Shown here: positions 9,828-17,726 of the stretch, piece after piece
Position numbering within the stretch: the stretch's first letter is position 1
How the letters are laid out: each line of letters starts with the position of its first letter
Assembly (NCBI RefSeq): GCF_003270085.1
Contig: NZ_QFDQ01000053.1
Span: 1 to 33,934 of the forward strand
Length of the DNA: 33,934 bases
Direction: 5' to 3'
DNA from: Streptomyces triticisoli
GTDB lineage: Bacteria; Actinomycetota; Actinomycetes; Streptomycetales; Streptomycetaceae
The notes under the pieces: generated by a model
Seen by the model: only the letters and a program-made list of their open reading frames with translations
Told to the model about the DNA's origin: nothing
Database searches by the model: none
Program-made: the position numbers and the translations under genes

Positions 9828-11708
9828 ATGAGCATGGAAACCACCGCCTGGACGCAGCTGCACAGCGTCATGACCGCCCAGCAGGAGCGCCGCCCGCTCG
9901 CCCGCGCGACGCTGCGCCGCATCGGCGCGTTCGCCCGACCCCACCGCCGCCGTATCGCGCTGTTCGTCGCCCTGGGGGTGATGACCGCCCTGCTGGCCGT
10001 GGCGACCCCGGTGCTCGCCGGCCGTGTCGTCGACGTGATCGTGTCGCGGGGCGACCGGGGCACGGTCGTACGACTGGCCCTGCTCATCGCGCTGATCGCG
10101 GTGGCCGAGGCGGCCCTCGGCATCCTCGGCAGACGCCTGTCGGCCACGCTCGGCGAGGGACTGATCCTCGATCTGCGCACGGCCGTGTTCGACCATGTGC
10201 AGCGGATGCCGGTCGCGTTCTTCACGCGCACGCGTACCGGAGCGCTCGTCTCCCGCCTCAACAACGACGTCATCGGCGCCCAGCGGGCCTTCAGCAACAC
10301 CCTGTCCGGAGTGGTGAGCAACATCGTCACCCTCCTGCTCACCCTCGCCGTCATGCTCACCCTCTCCTGGCAGATCACGCTGCTCGCACTGGTGCTGCTG
10401 CCGGTGTTCGTGGTTCCCGCCCGCCGGATGGGCAGCCGGATGGCCCGCATGCAGCGGGAGGCGGCCACGCTGAACGCGGCGATGGGCACCCGCATGACGG
10501 AACGCTTCTCCGCCCCCGGCGCCACCCTGGTCAAGCTCTTCGGCCGCCCCGAGCAGGAGTCGGAGGAGTTCGCGGCCCGCGCCCGCCGGGTGCGGGACAT
10601 CGGCATCCGTACGGCGACCGCGCAGTCCGCGTTCATCACCGCGCTCACCCTGGTGTCGTCCCTCGCCCTGGCCCTGGTCTACGGCCTCGGCGGCTTCTTC
10701 GCCCTGCGCGGCACCCTGGAGCCGGGCGCGATCGTCTCGCTGGCCCTGCTCCTGACCCGGCTGTACGCGCCGCTCACGGCGCTCGCCGGGGCGCGCGTGG
10801 AGGTGATGAGCGCCCTGGTCAGCTTCGAGCGCGTCTTCGAGGTGCTCGACCTCGAACCCCTGATCAAGGAGAAGCCGGGCGCCCGCGAGGTGCCGGACGG
10901 CCCGGTCGCGGTCGAGTTCGACGGGGTCCGCTTCGGCTACCCCTCCGCCGACAAGGTCTCCCTGGCCTCCCTGGAGGAGGTCGCGACCCTCGACACCCGC
11001 GGCGGCGCCGAGGTCCTGCGCGGCATCTCCTTCCGCGCCGAACCCGGCCGGACCGTCGCCCTCGTCGGCTCCTCCGGCGCCGGCAAGTCGACGATCGCCG
11101 GGCTGCTGCCCCGCCTGTACGACGTCGACGAGGGCGCCGTGCGTGTCGGCGGTGTCGATGTACGGGACCTGACCTTCGCCTCCCTGCGGTCAACCCTCGG
11201 CATGGTCACCCAGGACGGCCACCTCTTCCACGACTCGGTGCGCGCCAACCTCCTCCTGGCCCGCCCCTCGGCGAGTGACGAGGAGCTGTGGGACGCCCTG
11301 CGCCGCGCCCGCCTCGACGACCTCGTCCACTCCCTGCCCGACGGCCTGGACACGGTGGTCGGTGAGCGCGGCTACCGCCTGTCCGGCGGCGAACGCCAGC
11401 GCATGACCATCGCCCGGCTGCTGCTCGCCCGCCAGCGGGTCGTCATCCTCGACGAGGCCACCGCCCACCTCGACAACACCTCCGAGGCGGCCGTCCAGGA
11501 GGCGCTGACCGAGGCCCTGGAGGGCCGCACCGCGGTCGTGATCGCCCACCGCCTGTCCACGGTCCGCACCGCGGACCTCATCCTGGTCGTCGAGGAGGGC
11601 CGGATCGTCGAACGCGGCACCCACGACGAGCTCCTCGCCGCGGACGGCCGGTACGCGGAGCTGTACCGCACGCAGTTCGAGCAGCGGTCGGAGGAGGCGG
11701 TGGCGTAG
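9828..11708 (+). CDS. ABC exporter, fused membrane and ATPase domains
   Basis: A 626-residue half-transporter. Six membrane helices lie within residues ~40-320 (for example IALFVALGVMTALLAVATPV and ALALVYGLGGFFALRG). An ATPase domain follows at ~360-615 with Walker A GSSGAGKS (414-421), signature LSGGERQ (518-524), Walker B VVILDEAT (538-545) and switch His574. It should act as a homodimer or with a partner to export a drug-like or redox-active compound. An apparent SoxR-type promoter supports a link to redox-active molecules, as with the SoxR-controlled ABC transporter of S. coelicolor. The start overlaps the predicted transcription start, so translation is probably leaderless; ATG 9834 is an alternative. 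Confidence 0.93.
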   Translation: MSMETTAWTQLHSVMTAQQERRPLARATLRRIGAFARPHRRRIALFVALGVMTALLAVATPVLAGRVVDVIVSRGDRGTVVRLALLIALIAVAEAALGILGRRLSATLGEGLILDLRTAVFDHVQRMPVAFFTRTRTGALVSRLNNDVIGAQRAFSNTLSGVVSNIVTLLLTLAVMLTLSWQITLLALVLLPVFVVPARRMGSRMARMQREAATLNAAMGTRMTERFSAPGATLVKLFGRPEQESEEFAARARRVRDIGIRTATAQSAFITALTLVSSLALALVYGLGGFFALRGTLEPGAIVSLALLLTRLYAPLTALAGARVEVMSALVSFERVFEVLDLEPLIKEKPGAREVPDGPVAVEFDGVRFGYPSADKVSLASLEEVATLDTRGGAEVLRGISFRAEPGRTVALVGSSGAGKSTIAGLLPRLYDVDEGAVRVGGVDVRDLTFASLRSTLGMVTQDGHLFHDSVRANLLLARPSASDEELWDALRRARLDDLVHSLPDGLDTVVGERGYRLSGGERQRMTIARLLLARQRVVILDEATAHLDNTSEAAVQEALTEALEGRTAVVIAHRLSTVRTADLILVVEEGRIVERGTHDELLAADGRYAELYRTQFEQRSEEAVA

Positions 11709-11730
11709 GGAGCGCCGGAGGGCACGGGTG

Positions 11731-11763
11731 GCCGCCGCCCCCGCTCACCGCGGGGGCGGCGGC
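11731..11763. terminator. bidirectional hairpin between the ABC exporter and the NUDIX remnant
   Basis: A perfect 14-bp stem (GCCGCCGCCCCCGC and its complement) with loop TCACC lies just after the exporter stop. It also encodes the Pro-rich end of the convergent NUDIX frame. No T run, which is common for Streptomyces terminators. Confidence 0.6.
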
Positions 11764-12190
11764 AGTGACGGTGTCCGGTCCGCGTACGGGGTGAAGTGCG
11801 CCGGTGCGTGGTCGATGGGCGGCAGGTCGGAGCGCCAGGACGTGAGGATCTGGGCACTGCACACGAACAGCCCCCGCGGCAGTTCGTCCAGGGCCCACCA
11901 CCGCCAGCCGCCCACGCTCTCGTGCGGCTGGTCGGACGGCTCGCCCTGCCACGCCGTGACGACGGCGCCGACGGTGACGCGGACGACGTGGTCGACGAGT
12001 GTGCCCAGCAGCCTCACGTCCCGGGGCTGTGCCACGAGCCCGGTTTCCTCGGCGAGTTCGCGCACGACGGTGTCGTGGAGGGACTCTCCGGGTTCGACGG
12101 TGCCGCCGGGCAGCTCCCAGGCGAGTAACCGTGGTCCGGCCGGCGTTGGCCGTAGGTCGGCCGGCTCGGTTCGGGTGCGGGGTGTGCCAT
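11745..12190 (-). pseudogene. 5'-truncated/frameshifted NUDIX hydrolase
   Basis: The frame carries a complete NUDIX box, GGTVEPGES ... RELAEETGL, preceded by LLAWELP and followed by a plausible C-terminal half ([10 protein letters not shown]). Upstream of the box this frame has no start codon: it stays open but reads [18 protein letters not shown], with none of the beta strands normally found there. The only well-placed start, ATG 12190 behind GGAAGGA, is in a different frame. The simplest reading is a remnant that lost its N-terminal third and may also be frameshifted. A short GTG-started product from 12065 would lack half the NUDIX box. Confidence 0.5.
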
Positions 12191-12300
12191 CACAGATGCA
12201 TTCCTTCCGGCGGCGAGTACCGGACCGTACCGGACCCGCCGCCGGTGGAGGGGCCGCGCCACGGGGCCTGAATGCCGGGAGCCGGGGCGCGACCGTGTGC

Positions 12301-12327
12301 CTGGGCGGGGCGCTCTGCCCCGCCCAG
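12301..12327 (-). terminator. hairpin terminator of the nitroreductase gene
   Basis: A perfect 11-bp stem (CTGGGCGGGGC and its complement) with loop GCTCT, 30 bp after the nitroreductase stop. There is no clear T run. Confidence 0.5.
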
Positions 12328-12356
12328 GGCCCGGCAGCTGTGACCTACCAGTTGAC

Positions 12357-13094
12357 CTACCAGCGGTTGCGGTGCACGACCTCTTCGACCGGGCGGCGGC
12401 TCACCGGACCGAACCTGCCGCGCGGCCACCCCACCGGGATGGCCGCGAAGGTGTTCATGTCCTCGGGAATGCCGAGGGCCGCCTTCCACTCGTCCTCCAG
12501 CATCAGGTGCCAGATGGTGATGTTGGCGGCCAGGCCCAGGCCCCGCGCGGCGAGCAGCAGGTTCTGCACGCCCGGGTAGACGCAGGAGCCCTCCGCGAGG
12601 GCGCTGAAGCGCTCCTGGATCTTCGCCATGCGTGCCGTCGCCTCGGCGCCGAGCGCCTCGGCGTAGAGCCGTACGCCCTCCTCCTCGATCCTCGGCTCCG
12701 GGAACCGGTAGCAGGGGATGATCAGCGCCGGGGTCTCGGCGAAGTGGTCGCGCTGGTACTCGATGGCGGCGACCATGCGTGCGTACGCGGCCTCGTCCAT
12801 GCCGGCGGGGGCGTACTTGCCGGTCGTGGCCAGGTAGGCGTCCACGCACCGCTTCCACAGCGGTGCGAGGTCGGCCATGACCGTGGGGTCGGTGACGACG
12901 ACGTACTCGTAGCGCTGCATGTTGCCGCCGCTGGGGCCCCAGACGGCCGCCTGTATCAGCCGGTCCAGGAGTTCGTCGGGCACCGGGTCGGGCCGGAGGC
13001 GCCGCATGGCCCGCATGGTGGACATGGTCGCGAAGAGGGCCGGTTCGGCGGCGTCGCCGGCCGGTGCCTTGGAAGGGGTGACTTCAGTGGTCAT
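12357..13094 (-). CDS. nitroreductase family flavoprotein
   Basis: A protein of about 245 residues. The nitroreductase fold is shown by the FMN-binding start MRAMRRLRPDPVP, the AAVWGPSGGNMQRYEYVVV segment, and the late VQNLLLAARGLGLAANITIWH and IPVGWPRGRFGPVSRRPVEEVV segments, the usual C-terminal signature. It should reduce a nitro-aromatic, quinone or flavin with NAD(P)H; the substrate is not readable. ATG 13094 is preferred over the upstream in-frame start because TACACT lies 7 nt before it, suggesting a leaderless transcript. It stands alone, between a NUDIX remnant and a gene-poor stretch. Confidence 0.88.
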   Translation of the reverse strand: MTTEVTPSKAPAGDAAEPALFATMSTMRAMRRLRPDPVPDELLDRLIQAAVWGPSGGNMQRYEYVVVTDPTVMADLAPLWKRCVDAYLATTGKYAPAGMDEAAYARMVAAIEYQRDHFAETPALIIPCYRFPEPRIEEEGVRLYAEALGAEATARMAKIQERFSALAEGSCVYPGVQNLLLAARGLGLAANITIWHLMLEDEWKAALGIPEDMNTFAAIPVGWPRGRFGPVSRRPVEEVVHRNRW

Positions 13095-13461
13095 GATCGT
13101 GAGTGTAGGGACTTCGAGCCCAAGCCGGCCCACCCGATCACGCCTGCATCACCGAGCCGGAGGAACGTAACTGCCCAAATTCTGACTACTCATGACAATA
13201 TGTCAGCCAGCGTGCTTCAGGGGCGATCACCCGGCTCCGGTGCCCGAGAGTGCGCCGAAGTGAAGTGAGCGGGAGTCGATGAGCGGCTTCGCCCACGAGG
13301 GAGCCGAGGTGCGGGTGACATGGTCGGAACCGGAAGCCGAACAGTCCGCCCTCCTCGTACCTGTCGTCGAGTCTCGGTTCGATCGGAGTGCGTGTCGCAC
13401 AGCAGTGGCCCAGCGAGTTCCTCGACGGGGCGGGCCGACACCTTGGAGCAACGGCTTCGCC
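13095..13461. other. gene-poor stretch upstream of nitroreductase
   Basis: No convincing gene. It has an unusually AT-rich patch (13160-13205) holding a perfect inverted repeat TGACA-ATA-TGTCA (13193-13205), about 100 bp upstream of the nitroreductase start, that could be a regulator site. GCGAGTTCCTCGACGG at 13413-13428 recurs inverted at 13532-13547. Open frames on both strands have compositions typical of shadow frames. Confidence 0.4.
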
Positions 13462-13547
13462 TCAGTCCTTCGCTCCGTAGGCCTTGCCGCCGCGACCGGT
13501 GCGCCGTCGGGGTGCGGTGGTGAGCCGGCGGCCGTCGAGGAACTCGC
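13413..13547. repeat. 16-bp inverted repeat
   Basis: GCGAGTTCCTCGACGG at 13413-13428 and its exact complement at 13532-13547, about 100 bp apart. The right arm lies inside the small minus-strand frame (GEFLDG). It may be a rearrangement scar rather than a hairpin. Confidence 0.5.
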
Positions 13548-13641
13548 CGGGCTGCTGGTTGCGGCCGAACCATCCGTAATGCGGTGCGGACTTGTTCGTC
13601 CGGGAGGCGCCGCCTCGATCACCGTCGCGGTCGCGCGGCAC
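13462..13641 (-). CDS. possible small protein or gene remnant, 59 residues
   Basis: A GTG-started frame encodes a hydrophilic product with stretches NKSAPHYGWFGRNQQPGEFL and GRGGKAYGAKD. The mix of Asn, Lys, Tyr, Phe and Trp is unlike the Arg/Pro/Ala-rich shadows around it, which is why I list it. There is no good ribosome binding site, and the frame stays open upstream without a start, so it may be the C-terminal remnant of a longer gene. No family recognised. An overlapping plus-strand frame (13279-13755) is less protein-like. Confidence 0.3.
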   Translation of the reverse strand: MPRDRDGDRGGASRTNKSAPHYGWFGRNQQPGEFLDGRRLTTAPRRRTGRGGKAYGAKD

Positions 13642-13845
13642 TCGTGTCGAGAGACAGCTGCAGAGGCGGATCGTCGCGGTCAGGTGACAGGTTCGGAGCG
13701 GTCCTGCTGCAAGAGGTGGGTGCGCTCACCGGGTCCGCATGACACCGAAAGTTAAGCCGGTGGTCACCTGTACTCCGTCCACGCGAAGTCCCGACAGTGG
13801 ACAAAGGGGAGGTACGTCAAACATGCACAGGAAAGGTGGCGTCCC

Positions 13846-13977
13846 ATGCCGCACCTGCTGACCTCGCTCCTCACCCGAGTGGCAACCGCTGTGATCGAGG
13901 CGCTCGTCATCCGTCTGCTCGTCCAGCTGTGGAATGCCTGCGCCCGCAGTGGCCACCCGGCGTCGGCCGCGGCCTGA
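13846..13977 (+). CDS. very small hydrophobic protein, 43 residues
   Basis: An ATG preceded by AAAGGTGG at a suitable distance opens a 43-codon frame whose product begins MPHLLTSLLTRVATAV and continues with IEALVIRLLVQLWNA, ending in a short polar tail. It is one amphipathic or membrane helix with a few Arg and Glu residues, like small membrane peptides or type I toxin-like peptides. No family recognised. The clean ribosome binding site and hydrophobic pattern favour a real gene over chance, but there is no supporting neighbour. Confidence 0.45.
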   Translation: MPHLLTSLLTRVATAVIEALVIRLLVQLWNACARSGHPASAAA

Positions 13978-14602
13978 GGCACCTCAGGAAGGGACCGGCG
14001 CGCACCTCGTCCACCCCGGTGACCTGGTGAGGCACCGCTGATCCGCCCCAGGTACGTTCCTACGGCCGACCTGCGTCGGCGCACCGTGGACGCGCCGGCT
14101 GCCCCCGCCCCCGTCCCCGGGCCTACGCCGTAACCTCCGACCGGCCCCCGCCCTGCAGCGCGTGGAAGGAGCCGTCGCGGCCCGCCCGCCGGTAGGTGTG
14201 CGCGCCGGAGAAATCGTGCTGCCCTTGGGGCGGCGCGGCCGGCAGGCGCTCGGCGCGCAGGGCTCCGCAGGAGCAGCACCGATCGACCGCTCGTCCGCCG
14301 CCGCTTCCAGTCCCCGGCAACGGAAGCGCTGCCCGTGGTGCGTGCCGCCCCGACCCGGGGCGGCACCACGGTTTCCGGCAGAGCGCGGGCCGACCTTCAG
14401 GACGGCGGCCCGTACCGCCGTCGAGCTTTCCTGAGTCCGTGCACCGTGTCCGAACCGCAGCGGAACGTCGTCGTCCGGGCGGAGACGGTGTCAAGGCGGC
14501 ATCAAGAATGTGTAAAGATTGCTGGGAGCAGGCAATGTTCTGTCACCCGGTCGCATGGCAGTATGCACGCGAGGGAGGTCGTCGAGTGAAAGCGGGGGCC
14601 GA
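13978..14602. other. 625-bp stretch without a convincing gene
   Basis: Open frames on both strands are Arg/Pro-rich and lack ribosome binding sites. It contains one strong hairpin (14342-14366) and, from about 14490 to 14602, a less GC-rich segment that presumably holds the nfeD-flotillin promoter. A minus-strand frame near 14123-14300 (ending SEVTA) is mildly protein-like but not supportable. Confidence 0.5.
14342..14366. terminator. isolated hairpin, terminator-like
   Basis: A perfect 11-bp stem (GTGCCGCCCCG and its complement) with loop ACC, followed on the plus strand by ACGGTTTCC. No gene ends immediately before it, so its role is unclear. Confidence 0.35.
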
Positions 14603-15112
14603 ATGAGCTGGTTCGTGGGTCTCGGCATCGCGGGGCTGGTCCTGCTGGTGCTCTCGCTGATCTTCGACGGGATTCTGGAAGGCCTGTTCGGCGGGGTGTT
14701 GGACGGGATGTTCGACGGGCTGTTGTCGCTGCCGGTCATCGCCGGATTCGTGTCCATGCTCGGCTTCGGCGGGGCGATCGCACTCGGCACCATGGGGCTG
14801 GGGGTCACGGGGGCAACAGCGGTCGGTGTGGTGGCGGGCGTCGCCGCGGGCTGGTTGACGTGGAAATTCAGCCGCGCCCTGATGCGGGATCAGGGCGATG
14901 CCGCTCCACGGGGCGGCGATCTCGTCGGCAGCTCCGGGTCCGTGGTGACCGCCATTCCGGCCGAGGGGTACGGCGAGGTATTGGTGTACCTCGCCGGGCA
15001 GCCGCTGAAGCTGGCCGCGAAGTGTTCGGTGCCCGTGGCGCGGGGTGCCGAGATCTGGGTGGAGTCGGCGCTGTCCGCGACCTCGGTCGCGGTCCGACCG
15101 GTCGAGCGCTGA
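14603..15112 (+). CDS. NfeD-like membrane protein (flotillin partner)
   Basis: A protein of about 169 residues. Membrane segments are WFVGLGIAGLVLLVLSLIF (3-21), a hydrophobic Gly-rich region (~52-90) and the start of VGVVAGVAAGWLTWKF. These are followed by a ~70-residue soluble domain with beta-strand patterns (GSSGSVVTAIPAEGYGEVLV ... RGAEIWVESALSATSVAVRP) matching the OB-like NfeD C-terminal domain. NfeD-like proteins are routinely encoded beside flotillins and work with them in membrane microdomains. ATG 14603 follows GGGGG; an upstream in-frame ATG at 14519 would add an unlikely polar leader. The gap to flotillin is 155 bp. Confidence 0.8.
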   Translation: MSWFVGLGIAGLVLLVLSLIFDGILEGLFGGVLDGMFDGLLSLPVIAGFVSMLGFGGAIALGTMGLGVTGATAVGVVAGVAAGWLTWKFSRALMRDQGDAAPRGGDLVGSSGSVVTAIPAEGYGEVLVYLAGQPLKLAAKCSVPVARGAEIWVESALSATSVAVRPVER

Positions 15113-15267
15113 CCGATCGAGCACTGGCCGGCTGGGGCGGCGCGCCACACCACGACGCACACATGCCTGCTGTTTCGTCTTCCTTCCGCGTCCGTTTCCG
15201 ATCTGTTCCTGTTCCTGTTCCGATCCGATTCGCCGTCCCCCGGGAGGGCTGAGGGGATTTCACGCAC

Positions 15268-16719
15268 ATGAGCCCTGTACTGATCGCCGTGATCGGAGTC
15301 GTCGTACTCCTGGTCCTGCTGGCCCTCGTGGTCGTCACCCGCTACAAGGTCGCGGGTCCCAGCGAGGCGTTCATCGTCACCGGACGGCGCGGCAAGAAGT
15401 CCACCGACCCCGAGACCGGCCGGATCTCCACCGACAACAGCGGCCAGAAGGTCGTGGTCGGCGGCGGTGTCTTCGTCGTGCCCTTCGTCCAGCAGAAGTT
15501 CACCCTCGACCTGTCCAGCCGGCACATTCCGGTGGCCGTCCGGGGCGCGGTCACGCTGCGCGGGGTGAAGGCCAACCTGGAGGGCGTCGCCATCGTCAAG
15601 GTCGGCGGCACCGAGGACTCCATCCGCGCCGCGGCCCAGCGCTTCCTCCAGCAGCAGGACGGCATCGTCGGGTTCACCCAAGAGGTGCTGTCCGGCGCGC
15701 TGCGCTCCATCGTCGGGCGGATGTCCGTCGAGGACATCATCCGTGACCGGGCCGCCTTCGCCGGACAGGTCGCCGAGGAGGCCGAGGCCAGCCTGTCCGG
15801 GCAGGGACTGGTATTGGACGCCTTCCAGATCCAGGACATCACCACCGAGGGCTCCTACCTGGAGGACCTCGGCCGGCCCGAGGCGGCCCGCGCCAAGCAG
15901 GAGGCCGACATCGCCGAGGCCGTCGCCCGACGCGCCTCCGAGCAGGCCCGCCTCAAGGCGGAGGAAGAGATCGCGATAGCCCAGCGCACCTACGCCCTGA
16001 AGCAGGCCGAGATCAAGGCCGAGACGGACGAGGCCGCCGCCCGCGCCAACGCCGCCGGTCCGCTCGCCGAGGCCGCCCGGCAGCAGGAGGTCCTGCAGGA
16101 GCAGGAGAAGGTCGCCGCCCGGCAGGCCGCGCTGACCGACCGCGAACTGGACACCCAGGTCCGCAAGCCCGCCGACGCCGCCCGTTACCGGGCCGAGCAG
16201 GAGGCGGAGGCCCACCGCATCGCCCTGGTCAAGGAGGCGGAAGCGGCCGCCGAACGGGCACGGCTCACCGGTGAGGGCGAGAAGGCCCAGCGTGCGGCGC
16301 TCGCCGAGGCCGTTCGTATCGAGGGTGACGCCGAAGCGGCCGCGATCGCCGCCAAGGGCGCGGCGGAGGCCGACGCCATGCACAAGAAGGCCGACGCCTT
16401 CGAGCGGTACGGCGACGCGGCGGTGCTCCAGATGCTGGTCGAGGTGCTGCCGCAGGTCGTCGGCAAGGCGGCCGAGCCGCTGGCGGCCGTGGACAAGCTG
16501 ACCGTCATCTCCACGGACGGCGCGGGCCAACTCCCGCGCACGGTCGCCGACAACGTCGCCCAGGGCATGGAGCTCCTCAGCTCCACCACCGGCGTCGACC
16601 TCGCCCAGCTCCTCCAGGGCATCGCCGGACGCGGCACGGCCAAGCTCCCGGAGCAAGCCGCACCCTCGACTCCGGCGCCGGCCGAGCCGTCCCGCATCAA
16701 GGTCGACACCACCGAGTAG
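15268..16719 (+). CDS. flotillin-like protein (SPFH/band 7 family)
   Basis: A 483-residue protein with an N-terminal membrane helix (VLIAVIGVVVLLVLLALVVV, ~4-23), an SPFH domain (~25-205; FIVTGRRGKK, GGGVFVVPFVQ, VEDIIRDRAAFAGQV), then a long Ala/Glu/Lys/Gln coiled-coil region (~210-385) and a C-terminal flotillin tail. It should oligomerise on the inner face of the membrane as a scaffold. The last ~68 codons plus the terminator are the left copy of the direct repeat that flanks the CRISPR island. If the island integrated here, the present C-terminus may be the island-borne version. Confidence 0.92.
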   Translation: MSPVLIAVIGVVVLLVLLALVVVTRYKVAGPSEAFIVTGRRGKKSTDPETGRISTDNSGQKVVVGGGVFVVPFVQQKFTLDLSSRHIPVAVRGAVTLRGVKANLEGVAIVKVGGTEDSIRAAAQRFLQQQDGIVGFTQEVLSGALRSIVGRMSVEDIIRDRAAFAGQVAEEAEASLSGQGLVLDAFQIQDITTEGSYLEDLGRPEAARAKQEADIAEAVARRASEQARLKAEEEIAIAQRTYALKQAEIKAETDEAAARANAAGPLAEAARQQEVLQEQEKVAARQAALTDRELDTQVRKPADAARYRAEQEAEAHRIALVKEAEAAAERARLTGEGEKAQRAALAEAVRIEGDAEAAAIAAKGAAEADAMHKKADAFERYGDAAVLQMLVEVLPQVVGKAAEPLAAVDKLTVISTDGAGQLPRTVADNVAQGMELLSSTTGVDLAQLLQGIAGRGTAKLPEQAAPSTPAPAEPSRIKVDTTE

Positions 16720-16810
16720 AACCTGGAACGGGGTGACACGCCGACACCCCTGACCACGGAGCCCGGACGCCCGAACAGCGCCCGGGCTCCGCTGTTTCCG
16801 GGGCCGCCTG
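16517..16810 (+). repeat. left direct repeat: flotillin 3' end plus terminator
   Basis: About 294 bp that match 32489-32788 with 13 substitutions and one 6-nt insertion (counted by eye, ~95% identity). It covers the last ~200 bp of flotillin, the stop, the terminator hairpin and ~20 bp beyond. Similarity stops abruptly on both sides. Confidence 0.9.
16757..16791 (+). terminator. terminator of the flotillin gene
   Basis: A 10-bp perfect stem CGGAGCCCGG / CCGGGCTCCG with a 15-nt loop, followed by CTGTTTCC, 38 bp after the flotillin stop. Confidence 0.7.
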
Positions 16811-16881
16811 CAAGCCATCACCCGTTTGGGTGTCTTCCGGGGCGTTCCTATGCGCGACAGGCAGGCAGCACATCAGGGTAC

Positions 16882-16899
16882 TAGTATGTACACGTACTA
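16882..16899 (+). promoter_or_regulatory. candidate operator of the toxin-antitoxin operon
   Basis: TAGTATGTACACGTACTA is an imperfect palindrome 15 bp before the toxin ATG, in the place where the HTH antitoxin of such operons normally binds to repress its own promoter. Confidence 0.5.
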
Positions 16900-16913
16900 C
16901 ACGGTGAGGCGTC

Positions 16914-17296
16914 ATGCCCTGGTGCCTTGAGATGACGAGCGAGGTCCGTGACTGGCTTCACCGGCTGAGGAAGGACGACCGTATGACCGCTCGGCTGGTC
17001 GGTCAGGCCATCCAGGCTCTCGTCGAGGAGGGCCCCGCCCTGGGCCGGCCACTGGTCGACCGTGTCAAGGGGGCCGAGCTGCACAACCTCAAGAACTACG
17101 GCCGGGATCAAGCGGGGCCAGTGAGGTTCGCGTTCTGTTCGCCTTCGACCCTCGGCGCCACGCGGTTCTCCTGGTCGCCGGAGACAAGGCAGGGCAGTGG
17201 TCCCGGTGGTACCAGTGGGCCATTCCAGTAGCGGAGGCCCGCTATGCCGAGTGGCTGGAGCATCTGGTACGGCGGCAGGAGGAGGGAGAGGAATGA
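16914..17296 (+). pseudogene. HigB/RelE-type toxin, interrupted by a frameshift
   Basis: The first ~60 codons read EVRDWLHRLRKDD ... LGRPLVDRVKGAELHNLK, typical of phage Gp49-like/HigB mRNA-cleaving toxins. Near 17090-17097 the frame breaks. Restoring one missing base there yields LRPGSSGASEVRVLFAFD, then RRHAVLLVAGDKAGQWSRWY and a C-terminal helix ending at 17296, the exact continuation of the family (127 residues). As written, the original frame runs on to 17231 with a nonsense tail. Either the toxin is inactivated or the base is a sequencing error. The repaired stop overlaps the antitoxin start (ATGA). Confidence 0.75.
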
Positions 17297-17610
17297 CAGA
17301 GTTTCACGCCTGGGACGACGTCAAACGCGAGGTCTTCGACGCGGAGGACCTCGAGGCGATCCACAGCGGCGCTCAGCGCATGGTGGCCGAGGCGCGTGCG
17401 CATCGGCTGGCCGAGATGCGAAGGCAGCTCGGTCTTACGCAGAGCGAGGTCGCCGCCCGTATGCATGTACGGCAGGAGCGGGTGTCGGCGATCGAACGGG
17501 GGAAGACGACTGCCGCGGAAGTCGGAACGATCGCCGCCTACATCGCAGCCCTCGGGGGCCAATTGGAGATCGTCGCGAACTTCAACGGTACGCGGGTTGT
17601 CGTCGCGTGA
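17293..17610 (+). CDS. HigA-type antitoxin, XRE helix-turn-helix
   Basis: A 105-residue protein with an HTH at ~40-75 (RRQLGLTQSEVAARMHVRQ ... VSAIERGK) and an N-terminal acidic region, the usual layout of antitoxins paired downstream of HigB/Gp49-like toxins. It should bind the toxin and repress the operon through the palindrome at 16882-16899. It remains intact although the toxin is frameshifted, which is tolerated because an orphan antitoxin is harmless. Confidence 0.85.
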   Translation: MTEFHAWDDVKREVFDAEDLEAIHSGAQRMVAEARAHRLAEMRRQLGLTQSEVAARMHVRQERVSAIERGKTTAAEVGTIAAYIAALGGQLEIVANFNGTRVVVA

Positions 17611-17614
17611 AGCA

Positions 17615-17666
17615 GCGCGGCACGCGTCGGCCCGCACCGGATCGTACGGGCGGACGCGTGCCGCGC
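17615..17666. terminator. bidirectional terminator after the antitoxin
   Basis: A 14-bp perfect stem GCGCGGCACGCGTC / GACGCGTGCCGCGC with a 24-nt partly paired loop, followed on the plus strand by TTCTTCTCCTTCTCC. It lies between convergent antitoxin and DUF397 genes. Confidence 0.7.
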
Positions 17667-17726
17667 TTCTTCTCCTTCTCCGCGACGGCCATATGAGGTG
17701 CCCCGATGTGGTCTCGGGCGGGTCGG

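Noticed and set aside
13279..13755. 158-residue plus-strand frame
   Set aside because: Composition is shadow-like and it conflicts with the more protein-like minus-strand frame; it is crossed by the inverted repeat.
14123..14494. 123-residue minus-strand frame
   Set aside because: No ribosome binding site, Arg/Pro-rich first half, contains the GC hairpin; only the last ~40 residues look mildly natural.
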